The position numbers and the translations under genes were made by a program. Below, in pieces: positions 1 through 7,917 of a stretch of 33,031 bases of DNA. Positions within the stretch are counted from its first letter, which is position 1; every line of letters begins with the position of its first letter. The notes under the pieces were generated by a model. The model had not been told where the DNA came from and did not search any database. It worked only from the letters and a program-made list of their open reading frames with translations. Origin of the DNA: Burkholderiaceae bacterium (lineage in GTDB: Bacteria; Pseudomonadota; Gammaproteobacteria; Burkholderiales; Burkholderiaceae_C); assembly GCA_016790515.1 (NCBI GenBank), contig JAEUOY010000063.1, positions 1 to 33,031 on the forward strand, in the 5' to 3' direction.

Positions 1-4
1 CGCG

Positions 5-1210
5 ATGCGCCGCGAGCTGGCGCTGGTCGAGGCGGCCCGCGGGCCGGCGGCGCCACAGTTGTCGACGCCGCTGCACAACCTGGCCGCCACCCTCGAACGC
101 CAGGGCGGCGACGCACACCTGGCCGAGGTGGCGGCGCTGCTGCGGCGGGCGGTGGCGGTTCATGAGCGAGCCAGCGGCGCCCGGCACCCCGACACCGCCC
201 GCGCGCTGCTGCGGCTGGGCCAGTTCGAGGCCGACCAGGGCCGCCATGCCGACGCCGACGCGCTGTTCGCGCGCGCGGCGAGCGGGCTCGACGCGCCCCC
301 CGGCGCGCTGCCGGCCGGGCGGGCCGAGGTGCTGGCCGAGGTCGTCGCGGCCCAGGGCCGGCTGCAGCTCGAGCAGCTGGCCTACGCGCGTGCCGAGCCG
401 CTGCTGGCGCGGGCGGTGGCGCTGTCGACCGAGGCGCTGGGCGCCGACGATCCGCTGACCGGCCGGCGCCTGGGCGAATGGGCCGCCGCGCTCAGCGGTC
501 TGGGCCAGCCGGAGCGGGCCGAGCCGCTGCTGCGGCGCGCACTGGCGATCGCCGAGCAGCACGCCGGCGCGCGCAGCGCCGAGGCCGGCGATGCGCTGAA
601 CCGCCTGGCCGCGCTGGCCAGCAGCCAGCGCCGCCACGCCGAGGCCGAGGTGCTGTACCAGCGCGCGCTGGCGATCCGCGCCGCGTCGTGGGCCGCCGCG
701 CCGGCGGCGGCCTACCCGGCCTACCGCCAGGGGCTGGACACGCTGGCCTTCCACTTCCAGGCGCAAGGCGCACCGGAACGTGCCGAGCCGCTGTTCCGGC
801 GCGCGGTCGAGGTCACCGAAAGCCGCCAGCCCCCCGACCCCGCGGCGCTGGCCCAGGCCGCGCTGAACCTGGCCGAGAACCTTCGCGCGCAGCGCCGGCC
901 GGCCGAGGCCGAGACCTGGCTGCGCCGCGCGCTGGCGCTGGAGACCGGCCGCCTGGGCAGCGACCACCCGCGGCCGGCGCAGCTGCAGGGCCGCCTGGCC
1001 GCGCTGCGCTGGACCCAGGGCGATGCCGCCGCCGCGGAGACGCTGTACCGGCAGGCGCTGGCGACGCTGGCGGCCAGCCCGCTGGCCGACCGCGGCGACA
1101 GCGCCCGCCTGCTCGACGACCTGGCCGCGCTGTACCGCGCCACCCAGCGCCCGGCCGAAGCGCTGGCCAGCCGCCGGCGCGCCGAGGCGCTGCGCCTGCA
1201 GCGGCCTTGA
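5..1210 (+). CDS. TPR (kinesin-light-chain-type) repeat protein, probably 5'-truncated by the window edge
   Basis: This is a tandem tetratricopeptide-repeat protein of at least 401 residues. Repeats of about 42 residues recur with the kinesin-light-chain pattern (for example AEPLLRRALAIAEQ near 175 and AEPLFRRAVEVTES near 260). Such proteins act as protein-protein interaction scaffolds; nothing here indicates a partner or an enzymatic domain. The reading frame stays open to the left edge of the window, so the first ATG is probably internal and the real N-terminus, possibly with a signal or catalytic domain, lies outside. It converges on the thioredoxin-like gene with only 12 bp between the stop codons. 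The TPR assignment is secure; the function is unknown. Confidence 0.85.
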   Translation: MRRELALVEAARGPAAPQLSTPLHNLAATLERQGGDAHLAEVAALLRRAVAVHERASGARHPDTARALLRLGQFEADQGRHADADALFARAASGLDAPPGALPAGRAEVLAEVVAAQGRLQLEQLAYARAEPLLARAVALSTEALGADDPLTGRRLGEWAAALSGLGQPERAEPLLRRALAIAEQHAGARSAEAGDALNRLAALASSQRRHAEAEVLYQRALAIRAASWAAAPAAAYPAYRQGLDTLAFHFQAQGAPERAEPLFRRAVEVTESRQPPDPAALAQAALNLAENLRAQRRPAEAETWLRRALALETGRLGSDHPRPAQLQGRLAALRWTQGDAAAAETLYRQALATLAASPLADRGDSARLLDDLAALYRATQRPAEALASRRRAEALRLQRP

Positions 1211-1222
1211 TTTCCCTCAGCC

Positions 1223-2833
1223 TCAGGCGGTCGGCTTTTTCAGCGCCGGCTTCAGGATGCCTTCGCAGGTGGCGCGCTGGCCGTCGGCCGCGCCCAGCCG
1301 GCTGCACACCGCAGCCAGGCCGTCGGGGCCGTCCTGCAGCCGGCGCAGCGCGGCGTCGTGCTCGCCGTCCTTGTTCCACTCGGCCAACTTGCGACCCACC
1401 CGCTGCAGCGAGCGCGCGCTGCGCTCGTGGAACGCCGCCGGGTCCTTGGCCGCCTCGCTGAACAGCTGCTGCGCCACCCGCTCGATGCGTGCGGCGTCCT
1501 GCGGCGCCAGGTCGACCAGCGCGCTGACGTAGCCGGCGCCCCATTGCAGCCGCGTCGCCGGCCCTTCGCTCTTCGTGTAGCTCAGCTCGTACCAGCGCAG
1601 CGCCTCGTCGGTGCGGCCGAGCTTGCGGGCGTTGCCGGCGAGCTGGCTCATCAGGTAGTACGGCGAGTGGCTCTTCGCCAGGTTGGTCTTCAGCAGCGCG
1701 TCGCTCTCGGCCCACAGCCCGGCCAGTCCCAGTGCATGGGCGCCGGCGGTGATGACCGCCTGGCGCTCGTACGCGTCGGTGATCTCGCGGTCGTCGCGCG
1801 CCACCTGTTCGCGCAGCTGCCTGACCAGCGACGGCGGCAGCTTCGGGTGGCGTTCGTCCTTCGGCAGGTCGATGCGCGCCAGCGAGACCCGCGCGGTCAG
1901 CGCACCCAGCCGGTCGTTGCGCGACAGCGTGGCATCGACCTGCAGGCGCTGCAGTGCCGCGTCGAAGGCCCCGGCCAGCGCCGTCCGGTCGGCGCCGGGC
2001 TCGGGGCTCAGCGCCTGGGTGATCTCGGGCGCGGCGTTGCTCAGCACGTCCATCTGCGCGCGGCTGGCCGCCGGGTCGGCCAGCAACCGGGTCACCCGGC
2101 GGCGCAGCGCGGCGTCGGGCTTGATGCCCTTGCCCTCGTCGCTCTCGGCGAGGGCCTTCAGCAGCAGCCGGGTGGCCGATTCGGCCTCGCTGGCCGGGCA
2201 GGCATTCGACAGTTGGGCCAGCAGGCCGGCGCGTTCGCCGGCGCCGACCAGCTGGGCCTCGTCGATGTCCCAGCCGTAATAGGCCAGCGATCGCCACTCG
2301 GCGCCGCTGACCGGCTTGCCGGCCCGCACGTCGGCCAGCACCGCCTTGACCGGGCGGCCGCCGGCCAGCCCCAGCTGCAGCAGCGCCATCACCTGCGGCG
2401 CATCGACCTCGCCGGGCAGGCGGGTGATCTCGGTGCCGTCGGCGCCCATCAGGATCATCGTCGGGTAGCCGCGCACCTTGAAGCGGGCGCCCAGCTTCTG
2501 CGCGCCGGGCAGGTCGCCGTCGATGTTGACCGCGACGAAGTCCCTCGAGCGGGTGATGAAGTCGGCGCGGTTGAACAGCGTGGCCTTCAGCTGGTTGCAC
2601 GGCGGACACCAGCGCGCGCCCCAGTACAGCAGCAGCGGCTTCTTCTCGACCCTGGCCTGGGCGAAGGCACGGTCGATGTCGGCATCGGCGCCGGCGGCGA
2701 GCCAGGCCACCGCCGGGCCCTCGATGGCGCTGGCGGCGCGGGCCGCGGGCAGGGCGGCGGTCAGCGTGCCGGCGGCCAGCACGGCGATCGACCAGCCGCG
2801 GGCGGACCTGGCCACGAGGGTGAGGCGGCGCAT
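1223..2833 (-). CDS. Exported thioredoxin-fold protein with long C-terminal helical region
   Basis: A 536-aa protein with an N-terminal signal-type segment (residues 13-34, ending AARA), then a thioredoxin fold at about 45-150. The redox site is WCPPC at 75-79 and the cis-proline loop GYPT is at 122-125. This resembles the DUF255/thioredoxin_7-type periplasmic thioredoxins, which reduce or isomerise disulfides. The remaining 380 residues are helical and TPR-like, with no second catalytic motif visible. It is much longer than a simple thioredoxin (about 110 aa), so the C-terminal part probably selects the client. The gene lies 61 bp downstream of the Gly/Tyr-rich secreted protein on the same strand and may be co-transcribed. 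Start ATG chosen because it gives a complete signal peptide; the SD is weak. Confidence 0.85.
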   Translation of the reverse strand: MRRLTLVARSARGWSIAVLAAGTLTAALPAARAASAIEGPAVAWLAAGADADIDRAFAQARVEKKPLLLYWGARWCPPCNQLKATLFNRADFITRSRDFVAVNIDGDLPGAQKLGARFKVRGYPTMILMGADGTEITRLPGEVDAPQVMALLQLGLAGGRPVKAVLADVRAGKPVSGAEWRSLAYYGWDIDEAQLVGAGERAGLLAQLSNACPASEAESATRLLLKALAESDEGKGIKPDAALRRRVTRLLADPAASRAQMDVLSNAAPEITQALSPEPGADRTALAGAFDAALQRLQVDATLSRNDRLGALTARVSLARIDLPKDERHPKLPPSLVRQLREQVARDDREITDAYERQAVITAGAHALGLAGLWAESDALLKTNLAKSHSPYYLMSQLAGNARKLGRTDEALRWYELSYTKSEGPATRLQWGAGYVSALVDLAPQDAARIERVAQQLFSEAAKDPAAFHERSARSLQRVGRKLAEWNKDGEHDAALRRLQDGPDGLAAVCSRLGAADGQRATCEGILKPALKKPTA

Positions 2834-2894
2834 CGTCGGGCAACTCGTCGTTCAGGATCCCGGATTGTCGCCGCCGGCGCGGCTGCCGCAGCGT

Positions 2895-3383
2895 CTATTT
2901 CACCGTGTAGCCGCGACCGTCCATGCAGGCCAGCGTCGCGCGCTGGAACACCGCGGCGTCGGCGATCGCGTTCGGCTGGGTCGTCGCCCAGCGGTTGCAG
3001 TCACGCCGGTCGGACTCGGTCTGCCCGGCGCTCTGGCCGTTGCGAGGGTAGATGACCGGATCGGGCGGCGCCGGCGCGACCGGCGCGCCGGGCTGGGTGG
3101 GTGCCTCGTAGGTGACGACCGGCGGCGCGGCGACGACCACCCCGTAGCCCGGGTACCCCGGATAGGGATAGCCGAAACCATAGCCGAAACCATAGCCGTA
3201 GCGGCTGCCGTAGTAGACGCTGCCGACCCCGATGCCGATGCCGACCCCGCCCCAGTACGGGGCCGGGGCCCAGCCGCCGTGGCGGTACGGCGGGTAGCCG
3301 CCGCCATGGCCCTCGGCCGCGGCCGACCCCAGCGCGAGAAACACCGCCAGCCAGCTGATCCATCCAGGATGCCGATCGGACAT
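2895..3383 (-). CDS. Small secreted Gly/Tyr/Pro-rich protein of unknown function
   Basis: A 162-aa protein with a hydrophobic signal segment (WISWLAVFLALGSAAAEG). It continues into a low-complexity stretch rich in Gly, Tyr and Pro (repeats of YGFG and YPGYPGYG), then a short C-terminal domain with two cysteines (RRDCNRW and LACMDGRGYTVK). The C-terminal module resembles the conserved tail of many small Burkholderiales and Xanthomonadales exported proteins of unknown function. The ATG at 3383 is preferred over an upstream GTG at 3401 because GGAG lies 6 nt upstream of it. It follows the XRE regulator by 64 bp. No function can be assigned. Confidence 0.75.
   Translation of the reverse strand: MSDRHPGWISWLAVFLALGSAAAEGHGGGYPPYRHGGWAPAPYWGGVGIGIGVGSVYYGSRYGYGFGYGFGYPYPGYPGYGVVVAAPPVVTYEAPTQPGAPVAPAPPDPVIYPRNGQSAGQTESDRRDCNRWATTQPNAIADAAVFQRATLACMDGRGYTVK
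3171..3194. repeat. Two perfect 12-bp tandem units inside the Gly/Tyr-rich gene
   Basis: The unit GCCGAAACCATA occurs twice in a row and is followed by a partial third copy. On the coding strand it encodes alternating Tyr-Gly-Phe-Gly. The unit is a multiple of three, so copy-number change would lengthen or shorten the repeat tract in frame. Confidence 0.8.
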
Positions 3384-3447
3384 GACGAGACTCCAGACCA
3401 CCTGTCCCGATTGGACACCGGCGACGGCCGGGCCTGCCGCACTTTAC

Positions 3448-4272
3448 TCAAGCCTCGAGCGCGGCCACCGCCTGTGCCATGCGCTGCCGCGTCGCCTCGT
3501 CGGCCGGAAAGAAGTGCTCGACGCGCAGCGACGCCGCGGTCACGTCCAGCGGTGCGCCGAAGGTGGTGAACGCCGAGTAGAAGCGCAGCGCGCCGCCGTC
3601 GGCGGTGCGCAGTGCGGTCTCCAGCAGCGGGGCCGCGGGCCGCTCGAGCAGTGGGCCGGCCAGCCGCCGCGGCAGCAGCGGGCGCAGTTCGTCGACGATC
3701 GTGCGCAGCGCGGCGCTGTGCACCGCCTCGCGCTGGGCACGCTGCCAGACCTCGGCACACACCGCGTCGGCGTTGATCAGCGCGGTCGACAGCCCGCCGG
3801 GTGCCAGCAGCGCGCGCAGCAGGTTCAGCCCGCCGCTGGCCGCCGCCGGCGGCACGCCGAGCAGGCCCAGCATCGCCCGCAGGCCGCGGTTGGCCTGCAG
3901 CAGGTTCCAGGCGTCGTCCATCACCAGCGCCGGCGCCGGGTCGTGGGCGCTCAGCAGGTGCGCCAGCGCGTCGCGCACCGGCGCCATCTCGGCGTCGGCC
4001 AGTGCGCGGCGGGCAAACGCCGGGGCGTAGCCGGCCGCCAGCAGCGCGGCATTGCGCTGGTCCAGCGGGGCGTCCAGCGCGTCGAGCAGCGCGGCCAGCA
4101 TCTCGCGGCTGGGCCGGGCGCGGCCGGTCTCGATGCACGACAGGTGGCGCTGCGAGACGCCCACGCGCAGCGCCAGCTCGAGCTGGCTCAGGCGCGAGCG
4201 CGATCGCAGCTGGCGCAGCGCGGCGGCGTGCGGCGGGGCGGGGGCGGTGCTGGCGTGGTGCATGCCCTGCAT
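3448..4272 (-). CDS. XRE-family transcriptional regulator with MmyB-like ligand-binding domain
   Basis: A 274-aa cytoplasmic regulator. Residues 15-75 form a helix-turn-helix of the HTH_31/XRE type (LRQLRSRSRLSQLELALRVG, then VSQRHLSCIETGRARPSREM). Residues 110-270 match the MmyB-like PAS-fold ligand domain, including DAWNLLQANRG and the C-terminal FTTFGAPLDVTAASLRVEHFFPAD typical of the family. Family members usually regulate an adjacent divergent gene and sense a small, possibly lipid-like, ligand. Here the divergent gene encodes a small membrane protein, and a perfect palindrome lies 27 bp upstream of this start codon, suggesting autoregulation and control of the neighbour. The ligand is unknown. 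Confidence 0.88.
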   Translation of the reverse strand: MQGMHHASTAPAPPHAAALRQLRSRSRLSQLELALRVGVSQRHLSCIETGRARPSREMLAALLDALDAPLDQRNAALLAAGYAPAFARRALADAEMAPVRDALAHLLSAHDPAPALVMDDAWNLLQANRGLRAMLGLLGVPPAAASGGLNLLRALLAPGGLSTALINADAVCAEVWQRAQREAVHSAALRTIVDELRPLLPRRLAGPLLERPAAPLLETALRTADGGALRFYSAFTTFGAPLDVTAASLRVEHFFPADEATRQRMAQAVAALEA

Positions 4273-4298
4273 GGTGCCGCAGCCGGCGCAGCGCGGCG

Positions 4299-4315
4299 AT
4301 GACCTGCGAGGTCAT
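4299..4315. promoter_or_regulatory. Perfect palindrome, candidate operator of the XRE regulator
   Basis: ATGACCT-GCG-AGGTCAT: 7-bp arms around a 3-bp centre. It lies 27 bp from the regulator start and 74 bp from the divergent membrane-protein start. The placement is typical of an autoregulatory operator controlling both genes. Assignment to this regulator is inference from position and symmetry. Confidence 0.6.
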
Positions 4316-4388
4316 TGCCGCCGCCCGGCCGCGGCTCGCAGACTGCAGCCCTGACTTCCCGTTCGACCCTCACCGAAAGGACCCCGCC

Positions 4389-4676
4389 ATGCGCGCCCTG
4401 CTGTTGACCGTCACCGCCGCCTTCACGCTGTTCAGCGTGGCCATTGTCAGCCACACCGGGCTGGTCGGCTTCTACCGCCAGCTGATCGAATCGCCCGCGG
4501 CCTGGCAGACGCTGGCGGACATCGGCATCGCGCTGGGCCTGGTGCTGGCCTGGATGTGGCAGGACGCCCGACGCAGCGGCCGCGCCTTCTGGCCCTGGGT
4601 GCCGGTGACGCTGGCGCTGGGCTCGATCGGGCCGCTGCTGTACCTGCTGCGCCGGCCCGACGCCGGCAAGCCCTGA
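4389..4676 (+). CDS. Small inner-membrane protein, DUF2834-like
   Basis: A 95-aa protein with three likely membrane helices (about 3-22, 41-58 and 68-87) separated by GFYRQLIESPAAWQTLAD and WQDARRSGRAFWPW. The pattern (a polar loop, then D-x8-W, an Arg-rich cytoplasmic turn, FWP, and a final GPLLYLLRR) resembles DUF2834-type small membrane proteins, whose function is not known. The start ATG has AAAGGA just upstream. It is divergent from the XRE regulator and is therefore its most likely target. The family call is from pattern memory and is only moderately sure. Confidence 0.75.
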   Translation: MRALLLTVTAAFTLFSVAIVSHTGLVGFYRQLIESPAAWQTLADIGIALGLVLAWMWQDARRSGRAFWPWVPVTLALGSIGPLLYLLRRPDAGKP

Positions 4677-4679
4677 GCC

Positions 4680-5399
4680 TCATCGGCCCGCGGCACCGCC
4701 CAGCGCCTGCTGGGCGTCGTCGGCCGCCGGCTCGGGCGTGGCGCGGGCCAGTGCCATCCACACCGCGAAGGGCAGCCGCAGGCCGCGCCGCGGCGCCGGC
4801 CGCGCGACGTCGAGCGCGCCGTCGGGCCGCGCCAGCATCACGCCATAGACCTCGGGAATCTCCTGCGGCTGGGCGATGCCCTCGCGGATCACGTACCAGC
4901 ACTGGCTGCTCAGCCAGCGGTAGGCCTCGCCCTTGGCCGGGCGGCGCAGGTCGGCCAGCAGGTCGGCGCGGCGCACCTTGATCTCGTGCGCCACCGGCTC
5001 GACGTAGTCCTCCACCGTGGTGTGGCGGATCGAATAGACATCGGGTATCGCGATCGCCCAGCCGGGCTCGGCGCCACCGCCGGCGGCCGGCTCCTCGCCG
5101 ATGCGCGCGCGCAGGCTCAGCGCGCGCCAGACGACGCGGCCGGCGCGCTGCATCTCGCGTGCGACGCGCGCCACCAGGGCCTCGTGGTCGCCACGGGCGG
5201 CGCGGTTCTGCTGCAGCGTCTGCGCCAGCACGGCGATGCCGGCATCGGTCACGCGCACGGTCTCGCGGCCCTGCGCATCGCGCTCGCGCGACAGCAGGCC
5301 GGCAGCCAGCAGTTCGAGCTCGACCGCGTCCTGGTACGGCCAGCCGGCCGAACGCCAGACTTCGCGCAGGCGGCGCTGGTGGCTGGCGCCCAGGGCCAC
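4680..5399 (-). CDS. wHTH plus PD-(D/E)XK nuclease-like protein (MmcB/DUF2161-like)
   Basis: A 239-aa protein. Residues 5-60 look like a winged helix (REVWRSAGWPYQDAVELELL, then a wing with RDAQGRETVRVTDAG). Residues 115-190 carry a PD-(D/E)XK pattern: an aspartate at IPDVYS (D120), the core HEIK (E139, K141), and then RADLLADLRRPAKGEAYRWL and CWYVI. MmcB-type proteins show the same EIK-x2-RADLLADLR-x-P layout and are linked to DNA repair. The frame is open well upstream, but that part overlaps the DUF427 gene. I chose GTG at 5399, just past the DUF427 stop, although it has no clear SD. It probably forms an operon with the DUF427 gene. The nuclease role is inferred from motifs only. Confidence 0.7.
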   Translation of the reverse strand: MALGASHQRRLREVWRSAGWPYQDAVELELLAAGLLSRERDAQGRETVRVTDAGIAVLAQTLQQNRAARGDHEALVARVAREMQRAGRVVWRALSLRARIGEEPAAGGGAEPGWAIAIPDVYSIRHTTVEDYVEPVAHEIKVRRADLLADLRRPAKGEAYRWLSSQCWYVIREGIAQPQEIPEVYGVMLARPDGALDVARPAPRRGLRLPFAVWMALARATPEPAADDAQQALGGAAGR

Positions 5400-5413
5400 G
5401 GCCGGTCGGGGGC

Positions 5414-5695
5414 TCAGGCGACGACCTGCACGCCCTTCCAGAACGCCATCCGCCCCTCGATGCTGGCTGCCGCCTCGCTCGGCTCTGGGTAGTACCAGGC
5501 CGCATCGGGGTTCAGCTCGCCCTTGACCAGCAGGCTGTGGTAGCGGCACTGGCCCTTCCAGGCGCAGGACGTGCGGTGGTTGCTGAACGCGAGGTATTCG
5601 CGCTTGACCGATGCCTCGGGAAAGTAGTGGTTGCCTTCGACCACCACGGTGTCGTCGCTCTCGGCGATGACCACGCCGTTCCAGATCGCCTTCAT
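5414..5695 (-). CDS. DUF427 domain protein
   Basis: A complete 93-aa DUF427 protein, from MKAIWNGVVIAESDDTVVVE to AFWKGVQVVA. Family landmarks are visible: NHYFP, then KREYL, the strongly conserved CAWKGQCRYHSL turn, DAAWYYPEP, and IEGRMAFW. DUF427 proteins adopt a compact beta fold; the biochemical role is unknown. The start ATG has AGGAG 8 nt upstream. It is divergent from the chemoreceptor and lies directly upstream of the PD-(D/E)XK-like gene on the same strand. Confidence 0.92.
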   Translation of the reverse strand: MKAIWNGVVIAESDDTVVVEGNHYFPEASVKREYLAFSNHRTSCAWKGQCRYHSLLVKGELNPDAAWYYPEPSEAAASIEGRMAFWKGVQVVA

Positions 5696-5759
5696 GCCTG
5701 TCGCTCCTGCGCCGCCGCTTGCGGCGTCGATTCGTCGGCAGCGATGGTACGCCGCCGCC

Positions 5760-5786
5760 TCAAGCCGGCGCCGCGGCGGCCGATAG
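5760..5786 (+). promoter_or_regulatory. Sigma-28 (FliA) promoter for the chemoreceptor
   Basis: TCAAGCCG, 11-bp spacer, GCCGATAG. The -10 matches 7 of 8 positions of the flagellar sigma consensus GCCGATAA and the spacer has exactly the consensus length. The -35 keeps the TCAAG form seen in other proteobacteria. Transcription would start near 5793, giving a leader of about 80 nt before the chemoreceptor ATG. Confidence 0.65.
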
Positions 5787-5873
5787 CCCTGGCAGCGACG
5801 GCCGGCCGACCCGGGCCGCTCCGTCGGCTGCAACCCGTGACCCGCCGCAACGGCCGCCGCCGGAGACCCGCCC

Positions 5874-7304
5874 ATGTCCGCACCAAGCTTACCGTCCCCG
5901 CTGTCGATCGCCGGCACGGCCGACCTGCTGATCCTCGCCGCGCTGGCCGGCAGCGCGGCGGTCGCGCTGGCGATCGGCGTCAGCTACGACCAGCTCGGCA
6001 CCGCGCTGGGGATCGCCATCGCGCTGCTGGCGCTGGGTGCGGGCGCGGTGCTCGCCGCACGGGGCAGCCTCGCATCGCGGCTGGTGCTGGCCTGCAGCCT
6101 GATGGGCATGACCGCGCTGCACATCCAGCTCGGGCGCGGCACGCTCGAATTCCATTTCGGCGTCTTCGCGACGCTGGCCCTGCTGCTGGTCTACCGCGAC
6201 TGGCGCCCGGTGGTCACCGCTGCCGGCCTGATCGCGGTGCACCACGTGCTGTTCGACCGGCTGCAGGCCGGCGGCGCCGGGGTGTACTGCCTGGCCCAGC
6301 CCGACTTCATGAAGGTGCTGATCCACGCCGGCTACGTGGTGGTGCAGACCGGCTTCGAGATCTACATGGCGCTGCTGATGCGCCAGGCCGCCGACACCGG
6401 CGAGGAACTGGGCCGCCTGGTCGACCACCTCGGCGCCGGCGATGCGCTGGCGCTGGACGTCGACCGCCTGACGGTCAGGACGCCGCTGGCCGTCTCGCTG
6501 CAGCGCTCACTGGGCCGGCTGAACGCGGCGATGCTGTCGGTGGCGCGCAGCACCGGCAACATCCAGAACGCCTCGGACGAAATCGCCAGCGGCAGCGGCG
6601 ACCTGAGCCAGCGCACCGAGCAGACCGCCGGCAGCCTGCAGCAGACCGCCGGCGCGATCGCGCAGATCACCGGCACCGTGCGGCAGAGCGCCGAGTCGGC
6701 GTCCACCGCCAACCAGCTGGCCGGCTCGGCGGTCGGCGCCGCGCAGCGCGGCGGCGAGGTGGTCCGCCAGGTGGTCGCCAACATGGACGAGATCTCGTCG
6801 TCGAGCAAGCGCATCGCCGACATCATCGGCACGATCGACGGCATCGCCTTCCAGACCAACATCCTGGCGCTGAACGCCGCGGTCGAAGCCGCCCGCGCCG
6901 GCGAGCAGGGCCGCGGCTTCGCGGTGGTGGCCGGCGAGGTGCGATCGCTGGCCCAGCGCAGCGCCGCCGCGGCGCGCGAGATCAAGACGCTGATCTCGGC
7001 CAGCGTCGAGCGCGTCGAATCGGGCAGCCGGCTGGTGCAGGACGCCGGCAGCACGATGACCGAGATCGTCGCCGGCATCCAGCGCGTGTCCGACATCATC
7101 GGCGAGATCAGCGCCGCCACCGCCGAGCAGAGCAGCAGCATCGGCGCGGTCAACCGTGCGGTGACCCAGCTCGACGGCATGACCCAGCAGAATGCCGCAC
7201 TGGTCGAGCAGAGCGCCGCCGCGGCCGAGAGCCTGCGCGACCAGGCGCACCAGCTGGCGGTGGTGATCCAGAGCTTCCGGCTGTCGGAGTCCGCTGCCGC
7301 CTAG
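5874..7304 (+). CDS. Methyl-accepting chemotaxis protein with a His-bearing membrane sensor domain
   Basis: A 476-aa chemoreceptor. Residues 15-170 are largely membrane-embedded (about five hydrophobic segments) with no large periplasmic domain. Histidines sit at 83, 94, 123, 124 and 151 within or at the edges of helices. The C-terminal half is a long coiled-coil signalling domain. The kinase-control hairpin tip is at about 326-352 ([20 protein letters not shown], then GRGFAVVA), flanked by methylation-type helices ([20 protein letters not shown] and [15 protein letters not shown]). No clear HAMP domain is visible and no CheR-tethering pentapeptide ends the protein. A sigma-28 promoter upstream ties it to the flagellar regulon. 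The stimulus is unknown; the histidines would allow metal or haem binding (inference). Confidence 0.93.
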   Translation: MSAPSLPSPLSIAGTADLLILAALAGSAAVALAIGVSYDQLGTALGIAIALLALGAGAVLAARGSLASRLVLACSLMGMTALHIQLGRGTLEFHFGVFATLALLLVYRDWRPVVTAAGLIAVHHVLFDRLQAGGAGVYCLAQPDFMKVLIHAGYVVVQTGFEIYMALLMRQAADTGEELGRLVDHLGAGDALALDVDRLTVRTPLAVSLQRSLGRLNAAMLSVARSTGNIQNASDEIASGSGDLSQRTEQTAGSLQQTAGAIAQITGTVRQSAESASTANQLAGSAVGAAQRGGEVVRQVVANMDEISSSSKRIADIIGTIDGIAFQTNILALNAAVEAARAGEQGRGFAVVAGEVRSLAQRSAAAAREIKTLISASVERVESGSRLVQDAGSTMTEIVAGIQRVSDIIGEISAATAEQSSSIGAVNRAVTQLDGMTQQNAALVEQSAAAAESLRDQAHQLAVVIQSFRLSESAAA

Positions 7305-7325
7305 GATGCGCCTTGGCACCCGGCC

Positions 7326-7341
7326 GGCGCGGCGACGCGCC
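7326..7341. terminator. GC-rich hairpin between convergent genes
   Basis: GGCGCG-GCGA-CGCGCC, followed closely by a second partial dyad (GGCCC-CA-GGGCC near 7345). It lies between the chemoreceptor stop and the stop of the convergent 64-aa gene. No T-tract follows, so a bidirectional terminator is only a possibility. Confidence 0.3.
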
Positions 7342-7365
7342 CCGGGCCCCAGGGCCGGGCCGCGC

Positions 7366-7560
7366 TCAGGCGGTCGGCGTCCGCAGCACGGTGGCGATGG
7401 CGGGCGGCGCCGAAGGCCGTTCGCGCGCCAGTTGCGCCGCCGGGTCGCCAGCGGCCAGGCCCAGCACGCCGGCCAGCACACCGAAGGTGACGACCGCGGC
7501 CAGTGCCAGCGCCAGCGCCTGCTGGGTCAGCGGGGTCTGCAGTGGGCGGGCTTGGGTCAT
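7366..7560 (-). CDS. Small single-pass membrane protein of unknown function
   Basis: A 64-aa protein with a short N-terminal cytoplasmic part (MTQARPLQTPLTQQ), one hydrophobic segment at about 14-37, and a Pro/Ala-rich tail. The ATG has AGGAG 8 nt upstream and codon third positions are GC-rich throughout, which supports a real gene. It is divergent from the transporter operon and convergent with the chemoreceptor. I do not recognise a family. Confidence 0.6.
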   Translation of the reverse strand: MTQARPLQTPLTQQALALALAAVVTFGVLAGVLGLAAGDPAAQLARERPSAPPAIATVLRTPTA

Positions 7561-7722
7561 GGCGCGAGCTCCTGTGGGCGGGGTGGTTCGATGGCTGGAC
7601 TCTAGGCCGCGAGGTCCTGCATCGCGAGCGGCTTGCGACCGGCTGCACACCCGCCGCGACGGACGGCGCCCGGCGCCGACGAACCGCATCCAGCCTGCCG
7701 CGACGGCGCACCGCGGCACTGC

Positions 7723-7917
7723 ATGGCACGCTGCTATGCTGCGGCGGCCTCGCAGCCTGCCCGTCGCGCCTTGCCCGCCCTGCCCCGCCCCTTGTCGCTG
7801 CTGCTCGCCGGGCTGGCCTGCGGTGCGGCGCCGGCCGCGCCCGGCCATCCCCATGGGCTTGGCGAGGGGGCCCTCGGGGTCGTGGACGAGGCGCGGACGC
7901 TGGCCTGGAGCCGATGA
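7723..7917 (+). pseudogene. Short exported peptide, probable truncated ZrgA/DUF2796 gene
   Basis: A 64-aa frame with a signal-type hydrophobic segment (LPRPLSLLLAGLACGAAPAA) followed by GHPHGLGEGALGVVDEARTLAW. The H-x-HG, then L-x-V-x2-D-x4-L pattern resembles the mature start of DUF2796/ZrgA zinc-uptake proteins. In the related P. aeruginosa operon PA4063-PA4066, a DUF2796 gene precedes the ATPase, permease and DUF3299 genes in this same order. Here it stops after about 24 mature residues, its TGA overlapping the ATPase ATG (ATGA). A full-length family member needs about 150 more residues, so I read it as a truncated remnant that may now act as a translationally coupled leader. The start codon is uncertain (ATG 7723 or TTG near 7768; no good SD). 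The upstream 7561-7722 stretch shows no Zur-type AT-rich box. Confidence 0.4.

Noticed and set aside
7561-7722. Zur operator expected for a zinc-type operon
   Set aside because: No AT-rich palindrome of the Zur type is present in this GC-rich stretch.
7724-7740. Sigma-54-like TGGCACG followed by TATGCT before the ABC operon
   Set aside because: The GG-to-GC spacing is one base too long and TTGC is not matched. It also overlaps the possible ATG at 7723.
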